Part shown: one piece after another, positions 25,717 through 34,578 of the stretch
Layout of the letters: the number at the start of each line of letters is the position of its first letter
How positions within the stretch are numbered: the stretch's first letter is position 1
Assembly: GCA_022846035.1 (NCBI GenBank)
Contig: AP025580.1
Coordinates: 2,046,001-2,110,000, forward strand
Reading direction: 5' to 3'
From: Christensenellaceae bacterium
GTDB lineage: Bacteria > Bacillota > Clostridia > Christensenellales > Christensenellaceae
DNA length: 64,000 nucleotides
The notes under the pieces: generated by a model
Database searches by the model: none
What the model saw: the letters and a program-made list of their open reading frames with translations, nothing else
Told to the model about the DNA's origin: nothing
Position numbers and translations under genes: made by a program

Positions 25717-26531
25717 AATTCTATTTCATCGTCTGACCGGGTTTGCTGATCTTGCCGCGCCATAATTCCGTCCGTTGCCTGCACTTTTAATTCATGTTCG
25801 CACGATCCCCGTTCAAGATTTCGTTCAAACTGCACAAATAGCCGTACCGCTTCTTCTCCCTTAATAACCAGTCGAAAATTTTTTGTTTTGGACAAGAGTT
25901 CTATATTTTCCCTGATATTTTCAAGCAATCCTTTTCGCAATTCAGGATCCAGCAGACTTTCGTGAATTGTGGATAATTCCACTTTTTTGATACAATCCGC
26001 TATCCCCGCTTCCGAAAGGCAATTCTCATAAAACTTTGTCACACTCTCGGACAACATATTAATATCCGGGTACTGAATTTTAAAGTCATTCAGTGTCCGG
26101 TATATGCGTATGCTTTCCACTTGTTCCTTTGGTATCGCTTTGTATATCTCCTTTTTGAGCGCTTCATCCGAATAATTCTTTCCTTTAAAAAATGTATATC
26201 CTTTCGGCAAAGAAGATTTAACCTCGACCTTGACATAACATGCGTCCGGGTACTTTTTAATGTCCTTCTTGAATTGCCTTTCATCCTCATAAAAATCATA
26301 TAGATCGCCGATGAACCATTCATTCAATATCGGATCATGAAAATCACGGGTAGCGCAGCATTGATCGAAATTCTTTGAAATGAACCACTCCACATAAGGC
26401 GGTGCGCCCATTCCGGCCTCATGTACCTCGCATATCCGCTTTCCCTCGTAATATATACTGGCGTTATACCCTCCACCATCCGGTGTGTTAAAAGTTTTTA
26501 CGCCCTTCATTGCATATCCGTTTATGTCCAT
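25713..26531 (-). CDS. ICE hypothetical protein
   Basis: 272 residues, soluble, start after AAGGGAG. The first half has FNTPDGGGYNASIYYEGKRI and WFIGDLYDFYEDERQFKK, which suggests a compact alpha/beta domain; the second half is helical and charged. No known motif. Such long soluble proteins between the relaxase and a methyltransferase are common in this element type. It ends overlapping the methyltransferase start. Confidence 0.65.
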   Translation of the reverse strand: MDINGYAMKGVKTFNTPDGGGYNASIYYEGKRICEVHEAGMGAPPYVEWFISKNFDQCCATRDFHDPILNEWFIGDLYDFYEDERQFKKDIKKYPDACYVKVEVKSSLPKGYTFFKGKNYSDEALKKEIYKAIPKEQVESIRIYRTLNDFKIQYPDINMLSESVTKFYENCLSEAGIADCIKKVELSTIHESLLDPELRKGLLENIRENIELLSKTKNFRLVIKGEEAVRLFVQFERNLERGSCEHELKVQATDGIMARQDQQTRSDDEIEL

Positions 26532-26556
26532 ATGTCATTCTCCCTTCTACTAAAGC

Positions 26557-26919
26557 CTAAAGTTCAGGTTCATCAGGTGTTTGAATGCCCTCATCCATGC
26601 TAAAATCCAGCGTTTTCAAATCCTGTAATAGTAAAAAACCTGTTGCCTGATACATATCGTCTAAATCTGACAGAAGCACTTCCATACTTTCGATCAGGTT
26701 TTTGCGTAGTACAGGATTTCTAATCTCTTTCTCTGTCTTGGCAATCAGATCATCCTCTGTTTCACCATATTCCTTTTCCGCCGCAACTTCATAGGGATCA
26801 ACTTCATTGTAAAAATCAAATATGCGCTGCGCGAAACTCTCAATTTCCTGGTTAATATCACCCTGACCACCTTTTGATTTGTGATTATCATATTCCTCTT
26901 TTTCATTATCTATGTCCAT
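26557..26919 (-). CDS. Small acidic hypothetical protein
   Basis: 120 residues, strongly acidic, mostly helical, with no membrane span. The start follows GGGAGG. It lies between the relaxase gene and the 272-residue gene. No known family. A role as an accessory in DNA transfer is only suggested by position. Confidence 0.65.
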   Translation of the reverse strand: MDIDNEKEEYDNHKSKGGQGDINQEIESFAQRIFDFYNEVDPYEVAAEKEYGETEDDLIAKTEKEIRNPVLRKNLIESMEVLLSDLDDMYQATGFLLLQDLKTLDFSMDEGIQTPDEPEL

Positions 26920-26951
26920 ATAAACCTCCCTAAAGCATTGATCGTTCCGAT

Positions 26952-28370
26952 TTACCGTACCGGTCCGTCTGCCGTTTTATCCTGTTGCTTCTGCTGCTCC
27001 GCAGTCAGAAGATTCCTTTTCATTTCCTTTGCGCACCTGACCACTTCCTCAAGGCTCCGCTTTGCCCGTTTGAGCCGTGAGATTTCTTCCCTGTTTCGGG
27101 TAACTGCGCCTAGTATTATGATCCGCGTTTCCCTGATTGCGTTCAGGTTGTTTTCATACCCATTTTTCATAATCACCTCCTTTGCATTTTGCAGCATAAC
27201 CCGCCGTTCTTCATCCAATTTGTCAGGGATCGCACTGTACCGCTCGTAGATACTGTGTGCGTCAAAAAGGAGTTTAAATTTTTTCTGTGCGCCCCGCAAG
27301 CGGTATTTTTCGGCCTGTAGCTGCTTTAGCTGTGCGTTGACTTGTTCCAGCGTGCTTACCACCTCAGATATTTTTGTGAAGTTATTTTGCGCAACAAAAA
27401 GAAATTGACGCTTATAGTAATAAAACTTCCTGTATTCGCTGACAGGAATACGGGCCTCGCGTGGATTCTGACGTATTTTCCCAAGTAAATACAGGTAATA
27501 CAGATATAGTGCTTCAATGCCCGTAAGTTTCCTTCGCGGGAACCGTTTTCTGACATAATATTTCCGGGCAGCCTGCGGCGCTCTTTTTCGTTCCCGGTGG
27601 TATATTCGTGCGTTCAGTTCATCCGTCGAATATCCGAGGGTTTCAAGGCGCATAGCCTTTCGTGCGTCCGGTGCCTTGATCTTCGGGTGCATGACCGACG
27701 CATCGACCTCATATCCCAAATCCTCGAGCCGAATATATAATTCCTCCAAAGAAAAAGACTTGCCAATGCAAGTCTCGATATCGTCAATGACGATCCCGCG
27801 TAGAGTACGGCCCCCGGAATGCCGCCGCAGGTATTCCTCGTATGTCATATTTTTTCCGTCTGTATACTCGATCACCGACAAACCATTCTCGCGGCAAAGC
27901 TCGTCGCTGATTCCCCGCAGCTTGCGATAGAAATCCCCACGGCTGATATGGAATTTCTTTCCCGTCACGCAGGATACAGAATTTACGATGATGTGATTGT
28001 GCAAATGTTTGTGATCGAGATGTGTTCCAATTACTACTTCAAATTCGCCAAGCCAACGCTGCGCATATTGCTTGCCGATCTCATGCGCAAGCTCCGGTGT
28101 GACCTCGCCGGGTAAAAAAGATTGGATGATATGATAGGCAACGCGCCCGTCCTCTTTCCCAAATTTCTTTTTGGTTGCCGTCATAGCTTTGGCCGCTGTT
28201 TCGGGGCAGCAATTTATTGCACTGACATAACGCGCTCCATCTACCGTTTTTTCCTCATTGCCTGCATACTCCGTTAAAGTCTCAAGCGTCTTTGTCACAT
28301 TCGCTGCATAGTTGATCGTGTCTGTCAGATGCCCCAAATTCCTGATATTGATTATTTTTGTATATGCCAC
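26952..28370 (-). CDS. Relaxase (MobA/MobP type)
   Basis: 472 residues from GTG at 28370, preceded by AAGGGAG; an upstream start adds a foreign-looking leader. The relaxase begins YTKIINIRNLGHL, carries a Tyr near the N-terminus for nicking (TINYAAN) and the metal-binding His triad HLDHKHLHNH at about residues 117-126. A long helical, basic C-terminus follows. It nicks oriT and pilots the strand. It lies downstream of a MobC homologue and a possible oriT, with a broken toxin-antitoxin module in between. Confidence 0.92.
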   Translation of the reverse strand: MAYTKIINIRNLGHLTDTINYAANVTKTLETLTEYAGNEEKTVDGARYVSAINCCPETAAKAMTATKKKFGKEDGRVAYHIIQSFLPGEVTPELAHEIGKQYAQRWLGEFEVVIGTHLDHKHLHNHIIVNSVSCVTGKKFHISRGDFYRKLRGISDELCRENGLSVIEYTDGKNMTYEEYLRRHSGGRTLRGIVIDDIETCIGKSFSLEELYIRLEDLGYEVDASVMHPKIKAPDARKAMRLETLGYSTDELNARIYHRERKRAPQAARKYYVRKRFPRRKLTGIEALYLYYLYLLGKIRQNPREARIPVSEYRKFYYYKRQFLFVAQNNFTKISEVVSTLEQVNAQLKQLQAEKYRLRGAQKKFKLLFDAHSIYERYSAIPDKLDEERRVMLQNAKEVIMKNGYENNLNAIRETRIIILGAVTRNREEISRLKRAKRSLEEVVRCAKEMKRNLLTAEQQKQQDKTADGPVR

Positions 28371-28403
28371 CCATCTTGTCACTCCCTTCAAAAGCATACA
28401 AAA

Positions 28404-28425
28404 AAGAGCGCCTGTCATTGCGCCC
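28404..28425 (-). terminator. Intercistronic terminator before the relaxase
   Basis: AGGGCGC / GCGCTCT stem (one G-U pair), then TTTTTT on the minus strand. It separates the HEPN remnant from the relaxase gene. Confidence 0.7.
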
Positions 28426-28453
28426 TTAAAAACAATATGCCGAACGTCTATTC

Positions 28454-28561
28454 TTATACTTCGGTTTTTATATACTCATCGATGAATTCCATGATTTCCG
28501 GAACCCTGTTTTTTGCCACATTCCATATTGCGCCTATATCCAGAGCCTGATATATGAAGCA
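28454..28561 (-). pseudogene. HEPN (DUF86) toxin remnant
   Basis: Thirty-five codons ending at a TAA (28454-28456) read ALDIGAIWNVAKNRVPEIME and FIDEYIK, which matches the C-terminal end of DUF86/HEPN proteins. The N-terminal part with the RNase motif (RxxxxH) is missing, and no start codon fits. It follows 9 nt after the MNT antitoxin gene stop. I infer an MNT-HEPN toxin-antitoxin pair whose toxin was cut down to its tail. Confidence 0.6.
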
Positions 28562-28569
28562 ATATATCC

Positions 28570-28860
28570 TTACATCTGTTCATATATGATTTTTCCTTCC
28601 TCCAATACCGCCTTTGCAAAAGAATCATTTCTAAGGCTTTCGTAGGTAATGATATCTACCGGAATATGCAAGGCGTCCTCGATATCCTGTTTCAATCCGA
28701 CCATATCCAGTAAATCATATTGCTTCCCAAAAGAAACGACTAAATCAAGGTCGCTGTTTTTTGTTTCTTCATTACGGGCAACCGAACCAAATACTGCCGC
28801 TTTTTTAATTCCATATTGGTGAAAGAATGGGATAATAGTTTTAATATCGATATTCGTCAT
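28570..28860 (-). CDS. MNT-type nucleotidyltransferase (antitoxin)
   Basis: 96 residues. The minimal nucleotidyltransferase motif is visible: FGSVARNEETKNSDLDLVV (residues 24-42), with the paired Asp residues of the catalytic site. In HEPN/MNT systems this protein AMPylates and silences the HEPN RNase. It has its own promoter at 28881-28910 and AGGAAGG before ATG. The partner gene is only a remnant. Confidence 0.9.
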   Translation of the reverse strand: MTNIDIKTIIPFFHQYGIKKAAVFGSVARNEETKNSDLDLVVSFGKQYDLLDMVGLKQDIEDALHIPVDIITYESLRNDSFAKAVLEEGKIIYEQM

Positions 28861-28880
28861 TTTATCACCTTCCTGTGTTT

Positions 28881-28910
28881 ATTATACCCTGAAACACTTG
28901 CGCTTATCAA
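28881..28910 (-). promoter_or_regulatory. Sigma-A promoter of the MNT gene
   Basis: On the minus strand TTGATA (28910-28905), 18-nt spacer, TATAAT (28886-28881). It sits 21 nt before the ATG. It makes the MNT gene independent of the ICE operon, as expected for a toxin-antitoxin unit. Confidence 0.75.
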
Positions 28911-28921
28911 CCTGTTTGCTG

Positions 28922-29242
28922 TCATAGCTGTCTTAGCTTTTCATCATACAACCGCTTGATCTCGTCAAAATATTGTTCGATGCGCCTGATGCTGTGGGCA
29001 GGTATTTTCTTATCCGAGTTTGCAATGTGGGCGATCTGGTTCACATTCGAGCCAATTTTATTGAGTTCCGCATAGATACTGCCGATCACCTTCCTGTCGA
29101 TCACCACAACACGTTCATCCGTCAAACAACATTTGCGGATATATGCCGCCATAGATAATCCCGTCCTTCGCGCGGCTCTTTTAAGCTGTAGGTATTCATT
29201 TGTAGTTAATCGTGTTTCTGCTTTTATCCTGCGCTTTAGCAC
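28922..29242 (-). CDS. MobC-type relaxosome protein
   Basis: 106 residues, starting with GTG at 29242 after GGTGGTGAGAAA. The N-terminal half is a ribbon-helix-helix-like DNA-binding part (RLTTNEYLQLKRAARRTGLS), followed by NKIGSNVNQIAHIANS, the phrase typical of MobC proteins. It helps open oriT and places the relaxase. It lies directly after the candidate oriT. Confidence 0.88.
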   Translation of the reverse strand: MLKRRIKAETRLTTNEYLQLKRAARRTGLSMAAYIRKCCLTDERVVVIDRKVIGSIYAELNKIGSNVNQIAHIANSDKKIPAHSIRRIEQYFDEIKRLYDEKLRQL

Positions 29243-29254
29243 TTTCTCACCACC

Positions 29255-29345
29255 TTGATTTAACGTAATTAAGCGGCGCAGCCGCTTGGGGTTTTAGGGG
29301 CGCAGCCCCTAACAAGCTGCAAAATGCCTGCATTTTGCGATGCTT
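29255..29345 (-). other. Candidate origin of transfer (oriT)
   Basis: Three strong inverted repeats in a row upstream of mobC: AAGCGGC / GCCGCTT, TAGGGGC / GCCCCTA and GCAAAATGC / GCATTTTGC, all with loops of 2-3 nt. Clustered repeats next to a MobC/relaxase pair are the usual look of oriT. The nic site cannot be placed. The segment has no credible gene. Confidence 0.5.
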
Positions 29346-29441
29346 GCGAGGGATGCGAGGGTAGGGCTTCGCGGGAATTCCATCTTGAAAAAGGTAACTT
29401 TCCCGCATCCGGCCTGCTACAGCATCAGCTCCCACCGCTGC

Positions 29442-29543
29442 TTATTGCATACTGGAGCCGTCGTTTGCCGCGGGCGGCTTGGACAATCCCATGAATGGAA
29501 GCATCACACCTGCCAATAGTCCGTTTGCCGTGCAAATGCTCAC
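29442..29543 (-). CDS. Possible small coupled protein
   Basis: 33 residues from a GTG whose bases overlap the stop of the replisome-organiser gene (GTGA). It has a hydrophobic core (NGLLAGVMLPFMGLSKPP). No ribosome binding site is needed if it is coupled. It could be a small membrane peptide or chance. Confidence 0.35.
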   Translation of the reverse strand: MSICTANGLLAGVMLPFMGLSKPPAANDGSSMQ

Positions 29544-30295
29544 TTTTTGTCAGCTCCATATTTCAGCCGATAATCCTTTAGAAGCTGCTCCATGTAAGCA
29601 AGCGGCTTTTGTACGTCCCTTCGCGCCGTTTCCTCGATTGCTTCAAACACCTCATCGTAGCCGTAGCTTTCAATGAACCCATTCAGCCGGATGCGCTGCG
29701 CAAGATTCGGTTTATAAAAGAGATCCGCGAAGTGCTCATATACGTGCTTTGGTAAATAGTATTCGGAAATCTCCCGTGCGCGCGCTTCTTCATCTTCTTC
29801 AATATTCTCTTTCTCTTGATCTATCTCTAACTCTATCTCTGTGTCACTCACCGTTACATCTGCGTCACCTTGCGTCACAAGCGCGTCACTTTGTGACAAA
29901 AGCCTTTTTTGTGCCTGTATCTCACGGTGTTTTCTCATTCGTGCCGCCGACGCGCTTTCCGATCCGATCATGTGCTGCAATGCAGCCATGTAAAAGGTAT
30001 CGTTGTCCCATTGCTCTACAAGCCCCATTTTGAGGAACGCCGTAATCGAAAGCGCAACTACCGCTTCCGGTTCGTCAAGGTATAAGGCGAGTTCTTCCGT
30101 TGCCGTCGGCAGGATTTTTTCATACTTTATCATCCCCTCATCCCGCAGGCTTTTCAGCAGCATTTTCAGGTAGACTATGACAATGCTGTCCCCCTGCGGG
30201 AGTTTCCGTAAATACCGGACGCTCTTTTCATCAAAAAAATCTTCTTTCAGCTTTAGCCAGAAAAAGCGTTTGGCTTCCGTTTTTGGATTCCCCAT
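29540..30295 (-). CDS. Replisome organiser-like replication protein
   Basis: 251 residues from the ATG at 30295, selected because GAGGTGG precedes it. The N-terminal ~120 residues match the phage replisome-organiser/DnaD-like fold (KRFFWLKLKEDFFDEKSVRY, then MLLKSLRDEGMIKYE). The middle is Glu-rich and disordered. The C-terminal ~70 residues carry a DnaD-like helix set. It probably loads the replication machinery at the element's origin. Located beside the possible oriT. Confidence 0.8.
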   Translation of the reverse strand: MGNPKTEAKRFFWLKLKEDFFDEKSVRYLRKLPQGDSIVIVYLKMLLKSLRDEGMIKYEKILPTATEELALYLDEPEAVVALSITAFLKMGLVEQWDNDTFYMAALQHMIGSESASAARMRKHREIQAQKRLLSQSDALVTQGDADVTVSDTEIELEIDQEKENIEEDEEARAREISEYYLPKHVYEHFADLFYKPNLAQRIRLNGFIESYGYDEVFEAIEETARRDVQKPLAYMEQLLKDYRLKYGADKK

Positions 30296-30319
30296 TTCCA
30301 CCTCATTTTTCCGCAACAA

Positions 30320-30344
30320 AAAAGCGCCCATCTCTGAACGCTTC
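30320..30344 (-). terminator. Intercistronic terminator after Fic
   Basis: Short stem AAGCG / CGCTT followed by TTTTTT on the minus strand. It separates the Fic gene from the replisome-organiser gene. Confidence 0.55.
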
Positions 30345-30373
30345 CTGTTGCTATCCACTTTAGTTTATCCGTA

Positions 30374-31225
30374 TCACAACTCTAAATCCTCATGATCCCG
30401 ATGGCTGCCGCCACCCGATTCTCCGCTATTTTTCTGCAATTTCCCTTTGACGGAAGATTTCACCGCCGCATGGTCGCGCTTCTTTTTCAAGCTGAGTTCC
30501 TTGACTTTCGCGGCTGATTCCTGCAATGCGTCGCAAATCAGGTAAATCATCAGGCTTTTATCGCCTTTCGTATCAAACTCTCGAAATGCCTGCCTGTATT
30601 TTGACGTATGGCTGATCGCTGCCGGAAGGATCTCATTGTTCATCAGCATTTGATTCAGGACGATACGCCCTGTCCTTCCGTTTCCGTCCATAAACGGATG
30701 AATTCGCTCAAACTCAATGTGGTACTCTGCCACCCGTTCGATCACTTCCGCAAAATCCCCGCTATGGCAATCTTCGATCTTCTTCATATGCGCCTGCATC
30801 AATTCCGGCACGTTTTCATATTTAGGCGGGTAATATACTGCGCGGGCAGGATTGCCGACAAATACATTTTCCTGCCTGTATTCCCCATATGTACCACAAA
30901 TGATACCGTCGATCTTTTTGATCCATTCCTCGGAGATCCTGACGCCCTTCGGTGACATTTCTTTGATCGCCCTGAACAGGTTTTTGGCGTCCTGGTATTC
31001 GCTGAATTTATGTCCTGCCGATACCTCGTCAAAATCCACAACCGCTATGGTTTCGTCAAGGGAAAGCGTATTCCCTTCAATGCTGTTCGAGGACCAACAA
31101 AAACGGTATTGAAACCCTTTATAGAAGGCGTCCCAAACAAGGAAATCCTTTTTGATCTCCCGCACCGAATCCAGTTTCTTTTTGGTCTCCGCTATTTTCT
31201 TTTGTATATCACCTATAATCGCCAT
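30374..31225 (-). CDS. Fic-domain AMP transferase
   Basis: 283 residues. The catalytic Fic motif HPFMDGNGRTGR is complete (176-187), and an N-terminal inhibitory motif SSNSIEGN (45-52) marks it as a class II Fic protein that holds itself off. It moves AMP from ATP to target proteins. It has a promoter of its own (extended -10 at 31249) and a good site, AAAGGGAG. In an ICE it may tune host growth or act as a toxin. No separate antitoxin is present, in line with self-inhibition. Confidence 0.93.
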   Translation of the reverse strand: MAIIGDIQKKIAETKKKLDSVREIKKDFLVWDAFYKGFQYRFCWSSNSIEGNTLSLDETIAVVDFDEVSAGHKFSEYQDAKNLFRAIKEMSPKGVRISEEWIKKIDGIICGTYGEYRQENVFVGNPARAVYYPPKYENVPELMQAHMKKIEDCHSGDFAEVIERVAEYHIEFERIHPFMDGNGRTGRIVLNQMLMNNEILPAAISHTSKYRQAFREFDTKGDKSLMIYLICDALQESAAKVKELSLKKKRDHAAVKSSVKGKLQKNSGESGGGSHRDHEDLEL

Positions 31226-31248
31226 TTCTTATTGCTCCCTTTGCATGG

Positions 31249-31257
31249 ATTATACCA
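31249..31257 (-). promoter_or_regulatory. Extended -10 promoter of the Fic gene
   Basis: TGGTATAAT on the minus strand (TGn plus TATAAT), 24 nt before the ATG. No good -35 is seen, which fits extended -10 promoters. Confidence 0.5.
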
Positions 31258-31313
31258 CAACTGACGTTTACGTTTCTACTCCGCATTATTAACTTTGAAT
31301 ATTCGGAATATCT

Positions 31314-31538
31314 TTATTGTATTGGTTGATGGTTCCGTTGCCAAGCAGATACAAGCTTTTGGCATTCTTCCTTCGTGCGGCGGGAAAGCAACAATAGCCA
31401 AAAGCTCCCGTCCTCGCGTTTCCAGATTCGGCGGGAATACGCACGGTCATTTTTATAATACCGTTCATATTCACCTTCGTTCAGCACGCGCCAAAGCCTG
31501 TAGCTGCCATTTTTCGCTTTTGAAATTTTATATCCCAT
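31314..31538 (-). CDS. Small hypothetical protein
   Basis: 74 residues from the ATG at 31538, 8 nt after GGAGG. Strongly basic and aromatic (SYRLWRVLNEGEYERYYKND), suggesting a nucleic-acid-binding or ribosome-linked small protein. It follows a small Cys-rich gene and precedes Fic. No family known. Confidence 0.65.
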   Translation of the reverse strand: MGYKISKAKNGSYRLWRVLNEGEYERYYKNDRAYSRRIWKREDGSFWLLLLSRRTKEECQKLVSAWQRNHQPIQ

Positions 31539-31553
31539 CGTAATATCCTCCAA

Positions 31554-31727
31554 TCAGTCCTCAAAAAAATAACAGTGCTTTCTTTTGCACTGTTTTCTAT
31601 ACCGAGAATAAAACCGACACATCCGGCATCCACGTTCTTTTTCTGTTAATACGGCTATCCTGTAATGGCGCGGTATCTCTCCAGCGATCCGCTCGATTTC
31701 GCGTCCGCCTTTTATCGTAAAATACAT
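31554..31727 (-). CDS. Small Cys-rich protein, possible zinc binder
   Basis: 57 residues from the ATG at 31727 (GGGGTGG precedes it); an upstream GTG is possible. Four Cys in CRMCRFYSRYRKQCKRKHC (CxxC plus further Cys/His) suggest one zinc-binding site. Its stop lies 15 nt before the start of the 74-residue gene. Confidence 0.6.
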   Translation of the reverse strand: MYFTIKGGREIERIAGEIPRHYRIAVLTEKERGCRMCRFYSRYRKQCKRKHCYFFED

Positions 31728-31738
31728 TTCTGCCACCC

Positions 31739-32551
31739 CTAACGTTCCACAACATCATTGTTCTTATGTTTGGGGGCATATGTTACCGTTTTAGGGATTT
31801 TCGCTTTTTCCGCTTTGTCCTTGATATACCTGATCTGTTTCTGTGGTTTATCGCTGCTGTAACCATCCAGTTTATCCCTGATCGATATTTTTTGCGGTGC
31901 TTCGTTTTGGCTTATCATTTTCTCCATTTGGAATGTGACCGCTACAAATGGTTCATGCGTATCTTTATCCATTCCTGCCGCAATATTTAACAGATCTTTC
32001 ATCTGCTGCGGTTTGAGTTTTGGATTGGCAATCTTTTCAAAAACCCACGGGCTTACGGCTTCCGAGTCTGCCGTAAGCATTGCCGCCCTTTGCTCAAAAT
32101 CCAGTTTTTCAAAAATCCTGCATATCTCGCAGGACCGGATCATTTGCTCCCTTGTGAGTTTTCCTTTCAGGTATTGTCCAACCGTGTAATGGATGAGGTC
32201 GCTGTCTACCCCTTCGACAAAATACCGATAGGTGCAGCAGGAATGGTAATCGTGCTTACCGGATTTTATCGCTTCATCAGCGCAGGTCTCCGCCAAATTC
32301 AAATTATATGTTTCCTCGATCCACCTTCCCATCAGCTCCATTTTCTCAACGCTGTATCCCATTTTTACATACTGTCCGACAGGCAGGTCCTTTGCTTCCC
32401 CATAGTTCACAAGCCTTACGATTCTGTTCATTTCATCCGCAGATAATTTCGGTCTTGCAATGATATGGACATATTGTGGCGGTACGCCGCCCGTAATCAC
32501 ATCTTCAACGACTTTTCGCTGCTCCCTGTTAAAGTTATTAAGGTCAATCAT
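31739..32551 (-). CDS. ICE hypothetical protein
   Basis: 270 residues; ATG at 32551 chosen because GGAGGG lies 6 nt before it, whereas the upstream ATG would overlap the site. Soluble and helical, with a Cys-rich central part (SCCTYRYF, SCEICRIFEKL). Lys-rich end. Sequence pattern suggests helical repeats. No recognised family. Confidence 0.65.
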   Translation of the reverse strand: MIDLNNFNREQRKVVEDVITGGVPPQYVHIIARPKLSADEMNRIVRLVNYGEAKDLPVGQYVKMGYSVEKMELMGRWIEETYNLNLAETCADEAIKSGKHDYHSCCTYRYFVEGVDSDLIHYTVGQYLKGKLTREQMIRSCEICRIFEKLDFEQRAAMLTADSEAVSPWVFEKIANPKLKPQQMKDLLNIAAGMDKDTHEPFVAVTFQMEKMISQNEAPQKISIRDKLDGYSSDKPQKQIRYIKDKAEKAKIPKTVTYAPKHKNNDVVER

Positions 32552-32572
32552 TTCCATCCCTCCAGTAAATTA

Positions 32573-32601
32573 GAAAAGCGGCGCATCTACTGAGCGCCGC
32601 T
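32573..32601 (-). terminator. Intercistronic terminator
   Basis: Perfect 8-bp stem AGCGGCGC / GCGCCGCT followed by TTTCT on the minus strand. It lies between the 651-residue secreted protein and the 270-residue gene. Confidence 0.7.
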
Positions 32602-32617
32602 CCTTCAACCCATCTAT

Positions 32618-34555
32618 TCAGTCCACAAGGGATACCCCGTAGACGATTCCGTATTCAATTTCCTTTTCATCCTCTATGCCCCATGCCGTACCATATTTTG
32701 CTTTTAAAAGCTGTGATGCCTCCTTTCCTGCATCAAGGCTTCCAATGATGTATGGCTGCGATGGGCAATACCAGCCGCTACTGTTTGCAAGGCTGTTCCA
32801 TGCGGAAGTGTCCGGCGTTTCAAACCCAAACGCAATATATTTCTTTGTCTCCAGCCAATTCATATTCCTCCATTCATCATCCGTAAATTCTCTTTCATCC
32901 ACTACCTCTGGAGCATTGCCTTTTTCAGTAATAGAATCAACGGAAAACATAAGCGGATATTTCCCCGTATTCCTGAATACAAGCGGCGCGGCTGAAAAAG
33001 CCTTATTTCCGCTTGTGTCGGATGTAAAGTTGACAGGCTGGTTCGGATTCAATGTAAAGGATACCTGCGCGGGAACAAGGGCTGATATGATCCGAGGGTT
33101 CACCGTCAGGGTAGCGGCAGCAGAAGTGACCTGTCCCGCAGCCGTAGATACGACGCAGCGGTATCTGGTTCCGCTGTCCGCATCCTTTACCGCCATTGCG
33201 GTATAGGTATTTCCTGTTGCCCCTGAAATATTTTCCCATGTTGTCCCATTTTTGGATTTTTGCCATTGGTAGGCTGATATACTACCATATGCCGAAACGC
33301 TAAATACTGCGTTTTCACCATAGTCGGCAGTTTGATTCTGCGGCTGCGTTCCGATCCCGCTGACGCTTAATGTTGCTTCCTGCGATGTAACTGACGCGCC
33401 TCCGTAATAACTGGCGTTTGACGCTACCAAACGGAACCGCGCCTGATGATCTGCTTTGCCTGCCGTGATCCGGTAGGTTGCCGCCGTCGCTCCGGCAATG
33501 TTTACCCACGTCGAACCATTAAATCGCTGCCACTGGTAGGTGCAGGCAGGATTGGATGACGCCGTGGCAGACAATGTGACTGCATTTCCGCTTATGGTAT
33601 TCATATTTTGGGGATTTTTGGTTATGGTGGGTGGAATTGCTCGAACCGTTACCGTCGTAGGATTGGATACATTATATCCGTTGTTATTGCTTACAATACA
33701 CCGCCATTGATAGATTCCCAAATCACTCGCGTCCGGCGTGAAAGTAGCTGTCGGGTTCCACGGTAAGCCGCCCCATGCTCTGTCAATCCACGTTCCGTTA
33801 ATATTCTTTTGCCACCTGACGGATGTTGATGTCGGATCGCAATCAACAATACTTGCCGTGCGTCCCTGCCACTCAAGCGTCAATGCCTGCCCTATCGTGC
33901 CCGCTTTTGCTGTAGGCGTCAGTTTTTCATTTCCCAAATATGGGCCATATGCGATATATATCTTAAATCCTCCTACAAAACTCCCGTCTACATAGCAATC
34001 CGCGTACCAATCGCCATATACGTTCCCATAGTTAAAAGCATAAAGATTATAGCTGTAGATATGCCCATATTCGTTATATCCTTCATAATTTGCTTCTACC
34101 CAATTCGGCGATCCGCCAGCAGGCCATACAGCCCACTGCACCGTTGCCCCGTCTGAAACTGCCGTCCATAATGTTGCCCCACGCTGCACCCCGCCCGTTT
34201 CACTGATCGTATGGTTATTGTGCGGATAATAGTGGAGACCATTGACGGAAGCAGATAGCGGCATAATTCCTATTTCCAAAACCTCCGGTGATTCTGCCTC
34301 ATCCTTTGGTTCCGGCATTTGAATTTGAGTTGATTCTGGCGTTTCTGTCGGTTCCGGCGTTTCTAACGTCTCCTGCGTAGGTTCGAGTATCGTTATCGGT
34401 TCATTCGTAGGCTCAGGTTCCGGCATTACCGTTGTTTCCGCCGTTTCTTTACTTATTGGTGCTTCACTTGATTCCGGCTCAGCCGCCATACCGGACATCA
34501 GAAGCAATGCACAAAAAAGCAGAATAACGGCAATGATTTTTCTTGCTATCTTCAT
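32618..34555 (-). CDS. Secreted protein with Ig-like domains
   Basis: 645 residues from the ATG at 34555, chosen because GAGAGGA precedes it. Signal peptide (residues 1-25), a Pro/Glu/Thr-rich spacer (to about 85), a middle part with tandem Ig-like repeats (each with a Trp in YQWQ or RWQK and a Tyr-Cys pair in YRCVVS; three are clear at about 230-480), and a C-terminal ~150-residue domain. That last domain is homologous to most of the neighbouring protein at 34607-35257. No wall-anchoring motif. Role unknown; probably extracellular binding. Confidence 0.8.
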   Translation of the reverse strand: MKIARKIIAVILLFCALLLMSGMAAEPESSEAPISKETAETTVMPEPEPTNEPITILEPTQETLETPEPTETPESTQIQMPEPKDEAESPEVLEIGIMPLSASVNGLHYYPHNNHTISETGGVQRGATLWTAVSDGATVQWAVWPAGGSPNWVEANYEGYNEYGHIYSYNLYAFNYGNVYGDWYADCYVDGSFVGGFKIYIAYGPYLGNEKLTPTAKAGTIGQALTLEWQGRTASIVDCDPTSTSVRWQKNINGTWIDRAWGGLPWNPTATFTPDASDLGIYQWRCIVSNNNGYNVSNPTTVTVRAIPPTITKNPQNMNTISGNAVTLSATASSNPACTYQWQRFNGSTWVNIAGATAATYRITAGKADHQARFRLVASNASYYGGASVTSQEATLSVSGIGTQPQNQTADYGENAVFSVSAYGSISAYQWQKSKNGTTWENISGATGNTYTAMAVKDADSGTRYRCVVSTAAGQVTSAAATLTVNPRIISALVPAQVSFTLNPNQPVNFTSDTSGNKAFSAAPLVFRNTGKYPLMFSVDSITEKGNAPEVVDEREFTDDEWRNMNWLETKKYIAFGFETPDTSAWNSLANSSGWYCPSQPYIIGSLDAGKEASQLLKAKYGTAWGIEDEKEIEYGIVYGVSLVD

Positions 34556-34578
34556 CACTTTTTCCTCTCTCATCCGAA

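Noticed and set aside
29247-29435. 62-residue minus frame over the oriT region
   Set aside because: It spans the three inverted repeats and has no start signal; the repeats explain the sequence better.
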